From: Altererythrobacter sp. BO-6
Lineage (GTDB): Bacteria > Pseudomonadota > Alphaproteobacteria > Sphingomonadales > Sphingomonadaceae
Direction: 5' to 3'
Length of the DNA: 64,000 bases
NCBI RefSeq assembly: GCF_011047315.1
Contig: NZ_CP049259.1
Location: forward strand, 868,001-932,000
The notes beneath the pieces are model-generated. The model did not search any database and was not told where the DNA came from. It saw only the letters and a list, made by a program, of their open reading frames with translations. The position numbers were made by a program, and so were the translations under genes. This document shows, piece after piece, positions 43,924 through 52,999 of the stretch (position 1 is its first letter; each line of letters starts with the position of its first letter).

Positions 43924-46686
43924 TCAGAATTCCTTCTTGATCGTGAAGTTGAAGGTGCGGCCATAGGTTTCGTGGCGGCTCGGGAAGGTGCCGATCTGGC
44001 TCCCGCCTGCATCGAACAGGTCGTTCCGCGTCACGAAGGGCTCGTTGGTCAGGTTGAACACTTCGAACTGGAAGCCGAGGCCATCAAGGAAGCCTTCGCG
44101 ATCCTCGAAAGTGTACCCGATCTGGGCATCGACGATCGTTTCGCCGAGAGCCTGGGCACCGCTGAGGCTACCGTCGAAGTTCTGCACTTCGGACAGGAAG
44201 CCCGCGCGATGACGCGCGCTCAGCTTGGCCTGGAACCCGTTCTTTTCGTAGAACAGGTCGCTCGACCACACGGTTTCCGAATACCCCGGGATATCCAGCG
44301 CGTCGCCGTTCTGATCGTCAACCTTGGCATCGGCATAGGTGAAGCTGAAGCTGCCGCCAAAGCCGTCAAGCGCGTCAGTCAGGTCAGCGAAGTCGAGGCG
44401 CACGGTGCCTTCGATCCCGGTGATCTTGCCGCTCGAGAAGTTGACAGGACCGCTGAACGAACCGGTCGCCAGTTCAGGCGCTGTGGTCAGGATCGATCCG
44501 AAGCCAGCATTGTTGATCTGCTGCGTAACGTCGATCGTATCGTTGAACTGGATCACCCAGTCCGAGAGATCCTTGTGGAACAACGCCACCGCTATGGCCG
44601 ACCCACGCGAGATATATTTCTCGAACGAGATGTCGAACGAGGTCGACTTGTATGGCCGGAGCGACGGGTTGCCGCCACTCAGGTTGAAGCAGACCAGCTG
44701 CGGCGGATTGAAGGCGATCACCGTATCCGGGATCTGGTCGCCATTGGTGTCGGTACAGCTGAGCGGGTTCACCGTCACGTTCTGATTGGCCGCGAGCTGG
44801 TCAAGCCGCGCCCGGGTGATCGACTTGGCAGCCGCCACCTTGACGAAGAAGCCATCTGCGACCTCGAACGCCAGGTTCGCACTCGGCAGCCAGTTCTCGT
44901 AGGAGTCGCTGACGTTGTTGGTCAGCCCGCCACCGAGCGTACCGAACGACTCCTGCTTGGTCTTGACATAGCGCAGGCCAACATTGCCGCGGACCGGGAG
45001 CGAGCCGAGATTGGCGTCGATATTGGCCATGGCGTAGATGTTGTGGACCTTTTCCGCCACGCGCCACTGCGTGTCGAAGGTGGCCTTGTCATAGATGTAA
45101 GTGCCATCGTCGAAGAAGCCGGACGGATCATAGGCGATGATGTCCATCCCCAGGCTGCCGGTCTTGGTTGAGCCGATAATGCTGCCTGTCGGGATGGGAA
45201 GGCCGTTCCCAAACGCTGCTGTCGGACGAATGAAGGCTTCGTTCGAATCGAAGTCCTTGTCGCGGTCGGTGTAAAGCCAACCAATCGTCACGCTCTTCAG
45301 GAAGCCGTTGTCTAGCTCGTAATCGGCCTCGGCACGCAACTGGTGCAGTTCGTCATTGATCTTCGGCTCCTTGATGAAGCCGACCTGGCCCCAGCCGCCC
45401 GGATCGGTCAGCAGGACAAGGTTGGGATCGGTGTAATCAAGCTGCGACGAAATGCTGTAGCGGCCATTGCTGGGCATGGTGAAGGTCAGCGTGTCGAGCG
45501 GACCGGACCGTGCGCGGCCTGTGCCGGCATAGGATTCGTAGTCGATGTCATCACGGTCGAGCTTGGAATAGCCGTAATCGAGTTCAAGCGTGAGGCGATC
45601 GGTGACCTTGAACGAGGTATTCGCACCCAGCGCAAAGATCTGCGATTCATTGCCCTCAGTATCGGTGCGCAGGATCGGGCCGACATTGGTGAAAGTCGCC
45701 GTGTCGGCAAATGGCCCGTCGCCGGTCGCGCCGCTGAAGGTCGCACCGCTCCACGATGCGATCGGGGTTTCCGTGCCGCGGAAGATACCGCTGTCCTTGG
45801 TATCGCCGTAGAAAGCATCGAGCGTCAGCTGGAAGCTGTCGCTCGGTTCGAACTGCAGCGCCCCTGCAATCGACAGGCGTTCGAACTCTCGGCTGACCAC
45901 GCCCTGGCGGGGGTTATCGGCCGGGTAGATCAAGCCACCTGCCGTGCGGCCAACCTGGTTCCGGTTGGTCTTGAGCTCGCGCGAGATAAAGTGCGTCGGG
46001 TTCGACTGCTGCGTCACGCCCAGGTACCAGCCCACAGTGCCGTCGGCATTCTGGTCGATGTACGAACCGAACAGGCGATAGCCCTGATCGCTGAAATCGG
46101 GGTTCAGCTTGCCGATATCGGCAATCACATAACGCGCCGACAGGTTGATCTTGCGCTCCTTGAAGTCGAGCGGGCGGATCGTGCGCAGGTCAACCGCGCC
46201 GGCGATGCCGGTCGCTGCCAGCGTCGCGTCAGGCGATTTGTAGACCACGCCCTGCCCGATCAGCTCGGACGGGAACTGGTCGAACTCGATGCCGCGGTTG
46301 TTACCGGCCGACACGACCTCACGGCCGTTGAGCAGCGCGAGCGAGAAGTCCGGGCCAAGGCCGCGGATCGAGATCTGCTGCGAGCGGCCGCGCACGCGCT
46401 GTGCGGTAACGCCGGGCAGGCGGGCGAGCGAGTCGGCGATCGAAAGGTCGGGCAGCTTGCCGATGTCTTCCGCCGAGATCACCTCGACGATGCCGGGCGC
46501 TTCGCGCTTGGCCTCAAGTGCGGTTTCGATCGCGGCCCGGATACCGGTGACGACGATCGTGTTGTCTTCAGTGTCAGCCTCGGCAGTGTCCTGCGCGAAG
46601 GCGGGCGATGCGGTTGCGATCATGACCAGGCCGGTCGCCGCGCCACACAGCAGACGTGAGTTTACCGAAAAACGATCCAATCCCAT
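43924..46686 (-). CDS. TonB-dependent receptor, maltodextrin-type (MalA-like)
   Basis: 920 aa from ATG 46686, chosen because GGGGGA sits eight bases upstream. Signal peptide ends at TASPAFA|QD. A TonB-box-like NTIVVTGIRAAIE precedes the plug (DIGKLPDLSIADSLARLPGV, ISIRGLGPDFSLALLNGRE, FPSELIGQGVVYKSPDA). The large barrel ends TFNFTIKKEF with the aromatic C-terminal signal. It belongs to the class found with LacI regulators, amylases and halogenases in Caulobacter and sphingomonads, where it imports maltodextrins. Substrate is inferred from the neighbours. Intact, unlike several genes around it. Divergent from the DUF6445 gene. Confidence 0.88.
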   Translation of the reverse strand: MGLDRFSVNSRLLCGAATGLVMIATASPAFAQDTAEADTEDNTIVVTGIRAAIETALEAKREAPGIVEVISAEDIGKLPDLSIADSLARLPGVTAQRVRGRSQQISIRGLGPDFSLALLNGREVVSAGNNRGIEFDQFPSELIGQGVVYKSPDATLAATGIAGAVDLRTIRPLDFKERKINLSARYVIADIGKLNPDFSDQGYRLFGSYIDQNADGTVGWYLGVTQQSNPTHFISRELKTNRNQVGRTAGGLIYPADNPRQGVVSREFERLSIAGALQFEPSDSFQLTLDAFYGDTKDSGIFRGTETPIASWSGATFSGATGDGPFADTATFTNVGPILRTDTEGNESQIFALGANTSFKVTDRLTLELDYGYSKLDRDDIDYESYAGTGRARSGPLDTLTFTMPSNGRYSISSQLDYTDPNLVLLTDPGGWGQVGFIKEPKINDELHQLRAEADYELDNGFLKSVTIGWLYTDRDKDFDSNEAFIRPTAAFGNGLPIPTGSIIGSTKTGSLGMDIIAYDPSGFFDDGTYIYDKATFDTQWRVAEKVHNIYAMANIDANLGSLPVRGNVGLRYVKTKQESFGTLGGGLTNNVSDSYENWLPSANLAFEVADGFFVKVAAAKSITRARLDQLAANQNVTVNPLSCTDTNGDQIPDTVIAFNPPQLVCFNLSGGNPSLRPYKSTSFDISFEKYISRGSAIAVALFHKDLSDWVIQFNDTIDVTQQINNAGFGSILTTAPELATGSFSGPVNFSSGKITGIEGTVRLDFADLTDALDGFGGSFSFTYADAKVDDQNGDALDIPGYSETVWSSDLFYEKNGFQAKLSARHRAGFLSEVQNFDGSLSGAQALGETIVDAQIGYTFEDREGFLDGLGFQFEVFNLTNEPFVTRNDLFDAGGSQIGTFPSRHETYGRTFNFTIKKEF

Positions 46687-47090
46687 TTTTATTCCCCCAT
46701 GAAGGATGCAATCTGCGTTTGCATGTTTTTTCATAGCGGGAAAATTGAGCCACGTAAATGTCCAAAAATTTGGCCGCGAAATCGCAGCCAGATTCCATTT
46801 TTTATGATTATATTACCGTATCTTGTGGATTACTCGACGATACCGCGGGAAGTCCGGAAACTCTTTGCAAACGGATTTGGTGGCCTTTGCGCCACACTCG
46901 CTGGTGGTCAAACCCCGGATTCACCCTGCCAGAGCGCATATCAGAGCGCACGGAGCTCACGCGCACCTCCATCTAACTTATTGTAATATATGTTTTTTAT
47001 TGCCAATTTTCACCGGCATTTGGATTCTCCAATCCAGTTTGATAGGCTGCCCAATCGGAATTTTTCATGCTGCACTGCGGAAGAAATGAC
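46687..47090. promoter_or_regulatory. AT-rich divergent promoter region between TBDR and DUF6445 genes
   Basis: These 404 bases hold no gene. ATGCAA-N7-TTGCAT (46706-46724) is an inverted repeat in the receptor leader that resembles the TGCA palindromes upstream of the glycosidases but is three bases wider. TTTGCAAACG occurs at about 46864. GGAAGAA just before 47091 is the ribosome-binding site of the DUF6445 gene. Both directions are likely under the same sugar control. Confidence 0.45.
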
Positions 47091-47807
47091 ATGCAAGAAT
47101 GGTCGATTTCAACGGCGAGTGCGCAGACTCTATCTTTTTCCGAATACAATCATAGCCTTGTCTCGATTTCATCGTTCCTGCAGCAGCCAGATTGCGCGAT
47201 TGAAAATGCTGTTTTGCAAAAATTTGCAGCAATTACGCCGCAATATCCGGGACTGCGCGCCGCGCTCGACTCGGAGATCGCGGACCACTGGCTCGACACG
47301 CTCTCGCCCCTGCTTTCGCGCGCCTTTGATGCTCCCGAAGGGCGCTGGTCGATGGTGGCCTGGCATTCGATTGTGTCGCATCGTCCGCAGGACCTCTTGC
47401 CGATCCAGCGCCTGCCGCATGTCGACGGGACTGACCCCGATCAGGTAGCGATGATGCTCTACCTGCACCGCACCGGGCACGGCGGCACCGCCTTTTTCCG
47501 CCACAAATCGACCGGGCTGGAGGCGCTGACAGAGGAGAATTTCCCGCGCTACCGCGTCGCGCTGGAACGCGAAGTGCGCGAGACGGGCCTGCCGCCGGCC
47601 GCCTATGTCACTGACGGCGCCCCGCTGTTCGAACGGACCTATGCCAGCGCGGGTGAATTCAACCATGCGATTTTCTATCGCGGCAATATCCTGCACAGCG
47701 GTGTGATCGATAATCACGCGCCGCTCTCGCGCGATCCACGCGAAGGGCGCTATACCATCAATGCATTCTTGAGGCCGCCCGGCGGCGAGGGACCGAATGA
47801 CGAGTGA
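47091..47807 (+). CDS. DUF6445 family protein, possible 2-oxoglutarate/Fe(II) oxygenase
   Basis: 238 aa from ATG 47091. The core reads RLPHVDGTDPDQVAMMLYLH, GGTAFFRHKSTG and, later, NILHSGVIDNHAPL and GRYTINAFLRPP. HVD, the distal His of LHSG and the Arg of GRYTINAF fit the His-x-Asp...His...Arg facial triad of 2OG/Fe(II) dioxygenases. That activity is my inference; the family is usually called unknown. It overlaps the start of the second halogenase by 11 bases, so the two proteins probably act on one molecule. Contains an internal TGCAAAAATTTGCA (47215-47228) with the operator geometry. Confidence 0.72.
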   Translation: MQEWSISTASAQTLSFSEYNHSLVSISSFLQQPDCAIENAVLQKFAAITPQYPGLRAALDSEIADHWLDTLSPLLSRAFDAPEGRWSMVAWHSIVSHRPQDLLPIQRLPHVDGTDPDQVAMMLYLHRTGHGGTAFFRHKSTGLEALTEENFPRYRVALEREVRETGLPPAAYVTDGAPLFERTYASAGEFNHAIFYRGNILHSGVIDNHAPLSRDPREGRYTINAFLRPPGGEGPNDE

Positions 47808-49308
47808 AACGGGTATCAAACGGCTGGTAATCGTTGGCGGGGGCACCGCTGGCTGGATCGCGGCGGCCGCGTTCGCGCGTCTGCTGGGCGAGCGGCTGGA
47901 GATCGCGCTGGTCGAATCCGATGCGATCGGCACAGTGGGCGTTGGCGAAGCGACGATCCCGCAGATCATCCGGCTCAACACCATCCTGGGCTTCGACGAG
48001 CACGATTTCCTGCGCCAGACCTTTGGCACGTTCAAGCTGGGGATCGAATTCGTCGACTGGTCGGCGCGGGGCAGCCGCTATCTGCACACCTTTGGCGACA
48101 CCGGCCTCAACCTCGGCAATGTCGCGTTCCACCATTACTGGCGGCGGCATGCGATGCAGGGCGGCAGCGAGAGCCTGTGGCATTACTCGCTGCACCAGCT
48201 GGCGGCGGACCAGGCGAAATTCGCCAAGCTTGAGCGGGTCGGCAACACGTCGATGACCGGGCTTGCCTATGCCTATCACTTCGATGCCACGCTTTATGCC
48301 CGTTACCTGCGCAATTACGCGGAAACGCGCGGCGTCACGCGCCACGAGGGGATAGTGCAAACGGTCGAACGCGCTGCCGAAAGCGGCGACATCGCCGCGA
48401 TCATGCTCGACAATGACCGCCGCATCGCGGGCGACTTCTTCATCGACTGCACCGGGTTTCGTTCGCTGCTGCTGGGGCATGAACTGGAGGTCGGCTATCA
48501 GGACTGGTCGCACTGGCTGCCCTGCAACCGCGCGCAGGCGGTGCCGAGCAGAAGGATCGATCCCCTGCCCCCCTTCACCCGGGCCACCGCCCGACGGGCG
48601 GGCTGGCAATGGCGCATCCCGCTGCAGCACCGCACCGGCAACGGCCATGTCTATTGCAGCGAGTTCATCTCCGATGACGAAGCCGCCGAAGTGCTGCTGG
48701 CGAACCTTGATACCGAAGCGCTGGACGATCCGCGCCCGATCCGCTTCACCACCGGGCGGCGCGAGCAGTTCTGGGCGCACAATTGCGTAGCGATCGGCCT
48801 GTCGAGCGGCTTCCTTGAGCCGCTGGAATCGACCAGCATCCACCTGATCCAGTCCAACATCAGCCGGTTGATCGAGCTGTTCCCGCGCGACCGCATCAAT
48901 GCAGCCGATCGCGAGGAATACAATCGCCGCACGATCCGCGAGTTCGAGCAGATCCGCGATTTCCTGATCCTGCATTACCACCGGACCGACCGCGAAGACA
49001 CCGAGTTCTGGCGCTATTGCAAGCACATGTCCGTGCCCGACAGCCTCACGCACAAGATCGAGCTGTTCGGTTCGGGCGGCCGGCTGGGTCGCGACGTGGA
49101 TGACCTGTTCCGCGAAGCGAGCTGGGTGCAGGTGATGCTGGGCCAGGGCGTCACCCCCGCTGATTACAACCCGATGGCCGACCAGTTGAGCAATGCCCAA
49201 CTCGGCCAATTCCTGGGCGACCTGCGCAAGATCATCGAGAAAGCGGTCGCCGGCCTGCCATCGCACGCCGATTACATCGCGCAGCATTGCGCCGCGACAA
49301 ACGCTTAG
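47797..49308 (+). CDS. Flavin-dependent halogenase (tryptophan-halogenase family), second copy
   Basis: 503 aa. FAD motif VIVGGGTAGWIAAAAFA; catalytic lysine in FGTFKLGIEFVDW (about K81); ARRAGWQWRIPLQHR (WxWxIP); and catalytic glutamate in SSGFLEPLESTSIHL. It resembles the first halogenase (42311) along its whole length but differs at many positions, so it is an old paralogue rather than a recent copy. Coupled to DUF6445 by overlap. Its stop overlaps the convergent YciI-like gene by four bases. Confidence 0.92.
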   Translation: MTSETGIKRLVIVGGGTAGWIAAAAFARLLGERLEIALVESDAIGTVGVGEATIPQIIRLNTILGFDEHDFLRQTFGTFKLGIEFVDWSARGSRYLHTFGDTGLNLGNVAFHHYWRRHAMQGGSESLWHYSLHQLAADQAKFAKLERVGNTSMTGLAYAYHFDATLYARYLRNYAETRGVTRHEGIVQTVERAAESGDIAAIMLDNDRRIAGDFFIDCTGFRSLLLGHELEVGYQDWSHWLPCNRAQAVPSRRIDPLPPFTRATARRAGWQWRIPLQHRTGNGHVYCSEFISDDEAAEVLLANLDTEALDDPRPIRFTTGRREQFWAHNCVAIGLSSGFLEPLESTSIHLIQSNISRLIELFPRDRINAADREEYNRRTIREFEQIRDFLILHYHRTDREDTEFWRYCKHMSVPDSLTHKIELFGSGGRLGRDVDDLFREASWVQVMLGQGVTPADYNPMADQLSNAQLGQFLGDLRKIIEKAVAGLPSHADYIAQHCAATNA

Positions 49309-49622
49309 GGCTCGACCGATTCCTCGGCGTCGAACAGCGGCGCCCAATCGCCGAACAGCGGCTGGAACTCATCGGCGCGGATCGAATGCCACACGCCGAC
49401 CTCGAAATAGGGGATCGCCTCTAGCCGACTGCGCGCCTCGGCCTCGTCCCTGGCCTTGATGATCAGCAGCGAGCCAACAATCTTGTCGCCTTTCGCCAAA
49501 GGCCCGGCCACCGCGAAGTGTTTGCCGTGTTCGGCAAAATGCTTGAGCAATGCATCATGGCTGTGTTCGCGGAACACCTCGCCATGCTCGCCATCGCGGC
49601 AATAGAATGCGAACAGCTTCAT
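49305..49622 (-). CDS. YciI/YCII-related protein
   Basis: 105 aa from ATG 49622; 3' overlap with the halogenase gene. It has the YCII ferredoxin-like fold pattern: MKLFAFYCRDGEHG, a His-rich helix (FREHSHDALLKHFAEH), VAGPLAKGDKIVGSLLIIKA and PYFEVGVWHSIRADEF. Family members are small, often dimeric proteins with a conserved His and Asp and poorly known roles (some are dehydrochlorinases). No partner is evident, although a link to halogenated products of the neighbouring gene is conceivable. Confidence 0.75.
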   Translation of the reverse strand: MKLFAFYCRDGEHGEVFREHSHDALLKHFAEHGKHFAVAGPLAKGDKIVGSLLIIKARDEAEARSRLEAIPYFEVGVWHSIRADEFQPLFGDWAPLFDAEESVEP

Positions 49623-49771
49623 CGATCCAACCCGTACCTGCGATCCTTTGCGAACGCGGCGACACCTTGCGCGCATCCCATCAATCGATCAAGGCCTGCC
49701 TCGTTCCTTTCGCACTCGCAACATAGGCCCTTGGCAAACGCCGGTCAGTCGTGCACCTTGCAACCCATCGC

Positions 49772-51205
49772 ATGAGTGAAAGACCGGGCACCAATTTCGA
49801 CGAAATGATTGACGAACAGGGCAATGTTCGTCCGGCCTATGCTGCCTATCGCGAATGGTATGACGATCAGGAACCGCGTTGGCTGCGGAGCCAGAATGCT
49901 CGCGCGGAAAGCTTCTTTCGCCGCACCGGGATCACCTTCAACGTCTATGGCCAGGCTGACGGCGAAGAGCGGCTGATCCCTTTCGACATGGTGCCGCGCA
50001 TCATTACCGGCGCGGAATGGCGGCGGATCTCGCGCGGGATCGAACAGCGGGTAAAGGCGCTCAACGCCTTCCTGCATGACATCTATCACAAGCAGGAAAT
50101 CATCCGTGCCGGGCGGCTGCCGCTGAAGATGCTGTCGCAGAACGAGGCTTTCCTGCAGCAGATGGTGGGCTTCAACCCGCCGGGCGGTATCTACACGCAT
50201 ATCGTCGGGGTAGACCTGGTGCGCACCGGCCCCAACGAATTCCACGTGCTGGAAGACAATGCGCGTACCCCCTCAGGCGTCTCCTACATGCTGGAGAACC
50301 GCGAGACGATGATGGCGATGTTCCCGGATCTGTTCGCGCAGGTTCCGGTGCGCCCGGTGCAGGACTATCCGCGCCTGCTGGCTTCGAGCCTTGCCAAATG
50401 CGCGCCGCCCGCCGCATCGGGCGGCGAGCCGGTGCTTGCCGTGCTGACGCCGGGCATCTTCAATTCGGCCTATTACGAGCATTCCTTCCTGGCGGACCAG
50501 ATGGGCGCCGAACTGGTCGAAGCGAGCGACCTGCGCGTGGTTGACGGGCGCGTCGCGATGCGCACTACGCGCGGCTACAAGGCAATCGATGTGCTCTACC
50601 GCAGGGTCGATGACGACTATCTCGACCCGCTGACCTTCAATCCGGACAGCATGCTGGGCGTGCCCGGCATCATGGACGTCTATCGCGCGGGCGGCATCAC
50701 CATCGCCAATGCGCCGGGCACCGGCATTTCCGACGACAAGGCGATCTATAGCTACATGCCGGATATCGTGCGGTTCTACACCGGCGAGAAACCGATCCTC
50801 GACAATGTCGAGACCTGGCGCTGCAGCGAGCCGGACTCGCTCAAATACGTGCTCGACAACCTCGCCGACCTGGTGGTCAAGGAAGTGCACGGCTCGGGCG
50901 GATACGGCATGCTGATCGGCCCGACATCGACCAAGGCGGAGGCTGCGAAATTCGCCGAAAAACTGCGCGCCAAGCCTGACAATTACATCGCCCAGCCAAC
51001 CTTGTCGCTGTCGACGGTGCCGATCTTCGCCAAGTCCGGACTCGTGCCGCGCCATGTCGACCTGCGGCCCTTCGCGCTGGTCTCCCCGCGCGAAGTCACC
51101 ATAACGCCGGGCGGGTTGACGCGCGTGGCGATGCGCAAGGGTTCGCTGGTGGTCAATTCGTCGCAGGGCGGCGGGACCAAGGACACCTGGGTGCTGGAGG
51201 ACTGA
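49772..51205 (+). CDS. Circularly permuted ATP-grasp type 2 protein (COG2308), Anbu operon
   Basis: 477 aa from ATG 49772. Signature segments: FDEMIDEQGNVRPAYAAY at the N-terminus, FNPPGGIYTHIVGVDLVRTG, FHVLEDNARTPSGVSYMLENR (ATP-grasp loop), AVLTPGIFNSAYYEHSFLA and LADLVVKEVHGSGGYGMLIGP. The ATP-grasp elements are permuted relative to glutathione-synthetase folds. ATP-grasp enzymes ligate acids and amines, so a peptide or amide bond-forming role is predicted. It is the first gene of a four-gene unit with alpha-E, transglutaminase-like and Anbu proteins, the standard order in proteobacteria. Its substrate is not known. Confidence 0.9.
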   Translation: MSERPGTNFDEMIDEQGNVRPAYAAYREWYDDQEPRWLRSQNARAESFFRRTGITFNVYGQADGEERLIPFDMVPRIITGAEWRRISRGIEQRVKALNAFLHDIYHKQEIIRAGRLPLKMLSQNEAFLQQMVGFNPPGGIYTHIVGVDLVRTGPNEFHVLEDNARTPSGVSYMLENRETMMAMFPDLFAQVPVRPVQDYPRLLASSLAKCAPPAASGGEPVLAVLTPGIFNSAYYEHSFLADQMGAELVEASDLRVVDGRVAMRTTRGYKAIDVLYRRVDDDYLDPLTFNPDSMLGVPGIMDVYRAGGITIANAPGTGISDDKAIYSYMPDIVRFYTGEKPILDNVETWRCSEPDSLKYVLDNLADLVVKEVHGSGGYGMLIGPTSTKAEAAKFAEKLRAKPDNYIAQPTLSLSTVPIFAKSGLVPRHVDLRPFALVSPREVTITPGGLTRVAMRKGSLVVNSSQGGGTKDTWVLED

Positions 51206-51212
51206 CGCGAGT

Positions 51213-52157
51213 ATGCTGGGCCGCCACGCCAACGGGATCTTCTGGATGTTCCGCTATCTTGAACGGGCGGAGAATACCGCACGCCTGATCGATGCGGGCT
51301 TCCAGCTGGCGCTGACCAGCGGCACCGAGGCGGCCGACGATGAATGGCGATCGGTGCTGGTGACGACTGGGCAGGATGACCTCTTCCGCCAGAATCACGA
51401 AAGCTATTCGGGCATGGCCGTGCCCGATTTCATGCTGCGCGGGCGCGACAATCCGGGCAGCATCCTGTGCATGCTGGAAAATGCCCGCACCAATGCCCGC
51501 GCGGTGCGCACCGCGATCACGCGCGAAGTATGGGAATCGACCAATGAAACCTGGCTGTCGCTGAAGGACATGCTCGCCCGCCCGGTCTCCGAACGGAACC
51601 TCGGCGATGTACTGACCTTTACCCGGCGCCAGGCGGCCCTGGTCCGCGGCGCGATGGAAGGCACCATGTTGCGCAACGAGATCTATAATTTCGCACGGAT
51701 GGGCACCTTCCTTGAGCGCGCCGACAACACCGCGCGCACGCTGGACGTCAAATATTACGTGCTGCTGCCCAGCATCAGCATGGTCGGTTCCGAACTGGAC
51801 AACAAGCAATGGGAGGCGGTGCTGCGCTCGCTTTCGGGCATCCGCGCCTATCGCTGGCTCAATGCCGGGCGAATGGACGCGCGCGGGATCACCGAATTCC
51901 TGATCCTTGACCGCCGTTTCCCGCGCAGCCTGCGCTTCTGCCTCGACAAGCTGGACAGCAATCTGCGCTATCTCGCCGAGGAATATGGCGAGGATGGCCA
52001 TTCGCATGCGCTGGTGCGTGACGCCGCCCAGAAGCTGCGCAGCACCGATGTCGACCGGATCATCGACATGGGCCTGCACGAATTCATCACCACGTCGATC
52101 CGCAGCGCTGCAGAGATTTCGAACGCCATCGCCACAGATTACAGGTTTGCAGAATAA
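51213..52157 (+). CDS. Alpha-E domain protein (COG2307), Anbu operon
   Basis: 314 aa, all-helical. The N-terminal MLGRHANGIFWMFRYLERAENTARLID and the internal FLERADNTARTLDVKYY are the conserved duplicated alpha-E motif (YLERAENTARLID-type), each ending in an Asp/Glu-Arg cluster. The biochemical role is unknown; it is always found with the COG2308 ATP-grasp protein. Starts seven bases after it and overlaps the transglutaminase gene by one base. Confidence 0.9.
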   Translation: MLGRHANGIFWMFRYLERAENTARLIDAGFQLALTSGTEAADDEWRSVLVTTGQDDLFRQNHESYSGMAVPDFMLRGRDNPGSILCMLENARTNARAVRTAITREVWESTNETWLSLKDMLARPVSERNLGDVLTFTRRQAALVRGAMEGTMLRNEIYNFARMGTFLERADNTARTLDVKYYVLLPSISMVGSELDNKQWEAVLRSLSGIRAYRWLNAGRMDARGITEFLILDRRFPRSLRFCLDKLDSNLRYLAEEYGEDGHSHALVRDAAQKLRSTDVDRIIDMGLHEFITTSIRSAAEISNAIATDYRFAE

Positions 52158-52972
52158 TGCGCCTGTCGATCGAACACACCTCGCGTTACGACTATTCGCA
52201 GCCCGCCTCGCACGGCTTGCTGCGCATCCGGCTGAAGCCGAAATCGACCCACGGGCAGAACATCGTCGATTGGGCGATGGAGCTTGACGGGGCGAAAGTG
52301 GAAACCCGCTACGAAGACCAGCACAACAACGCAGTGGTGCTGGCATCGGTGGAGCCTGGCACCGAGACGGTGGTGGTTACCTGTCGCGGGATCGTAGAGA
52401 CGGCGGATACCTCGGGCATTATCGGCCAGCACGCCGGGCACATGCCACTGTGGGCCTTTGCCAAGCGCACGGCGCTGACGCGGCCCGGCGCGCAGATCCG
52501 CAAGCTGGCGAGCGCCTTCGATCGCAACGATCCCGATGCGCTGGGGATGCTGCATGCGCTGTCGCGCCGGGTGCTTGAGGCGGTAACCTACGAAATCGGG
52601 CGGACGGACTCCGGCACCACTGCCGAACAGGCGCTTCAGGCCGGGCACGGCGTGTGCCAGGACCATGCTCATGTCTTCATCGCTGCCGCGCGCGAGCTGG
52701 GCATCCCGGCGCGCTATGTCAGCGGATATCTGATGATGAATGACCGGATCGAGCAGGAAGCGGGCCATGCCTGGGCCGAGGCGCATGTGCCGGACCTGGG
52801 CTGGGTCGGGTTCGATATCTCCAACGGGATCAGCCCGGACGAACGCTATGTCCGCGTGGCGACCGGCTGTGACTATCGCGATGCCGCGCCGATCACCGGC
52901 ATATCCTACGGAACTGGGGATAGCGCGCTGGAAGTGCGGCTTTCGGTTGAACAGCACACGGCGGCGCAGTAG
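52157..52972 (+). CDS. Transglutaminase-like cysteine protease (COG1305), Anbu operon
   Basis: 271 aa. The N-terminal bacterial transglutaminase-like beta domain (residues 1-85, RLSIEHTSRYDYSQPASHGL) precedes a core with the complete Cys-His-Asp triad: GHGVCQDHAHVFIAAARELG, AGHAWAEAHVPDLGW and VGFDISNG. No signal peptide, so cytosolic. Such proteins cleave or form isopeptide bonds. In this operon it is predicted to process the product of the ATP-grasp ligase, but that is not demonstrated. Confidence 0.92.
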   Translation: MRLSIEHTSRYDYSQPASHGLLRIRLKPKSTHGQNIVDWAMELDGAKVETRYEDQHNNAVVLASVEPGTETVVVTCRGIVETADTSGIIGQHAGHMPLWAFAKRTALTRPGAQIRKLASAFDRNDPDALGMLHALSRRVLEAVTYEIGRTDSGTTAEQALQAGHGVCQDHAHVFIAAARELGIPARYVSGYLMMNDRIEQEAGHAWAEAHVPDLGWVGFDISNGISPDERYVRVATGCDYRDAAPITGISYGTGDSALEVRLSVEQHTAAQ

Positions 52973-52999
52973 CGCGCTTCATTCGAAGGAGTTTTCGCC

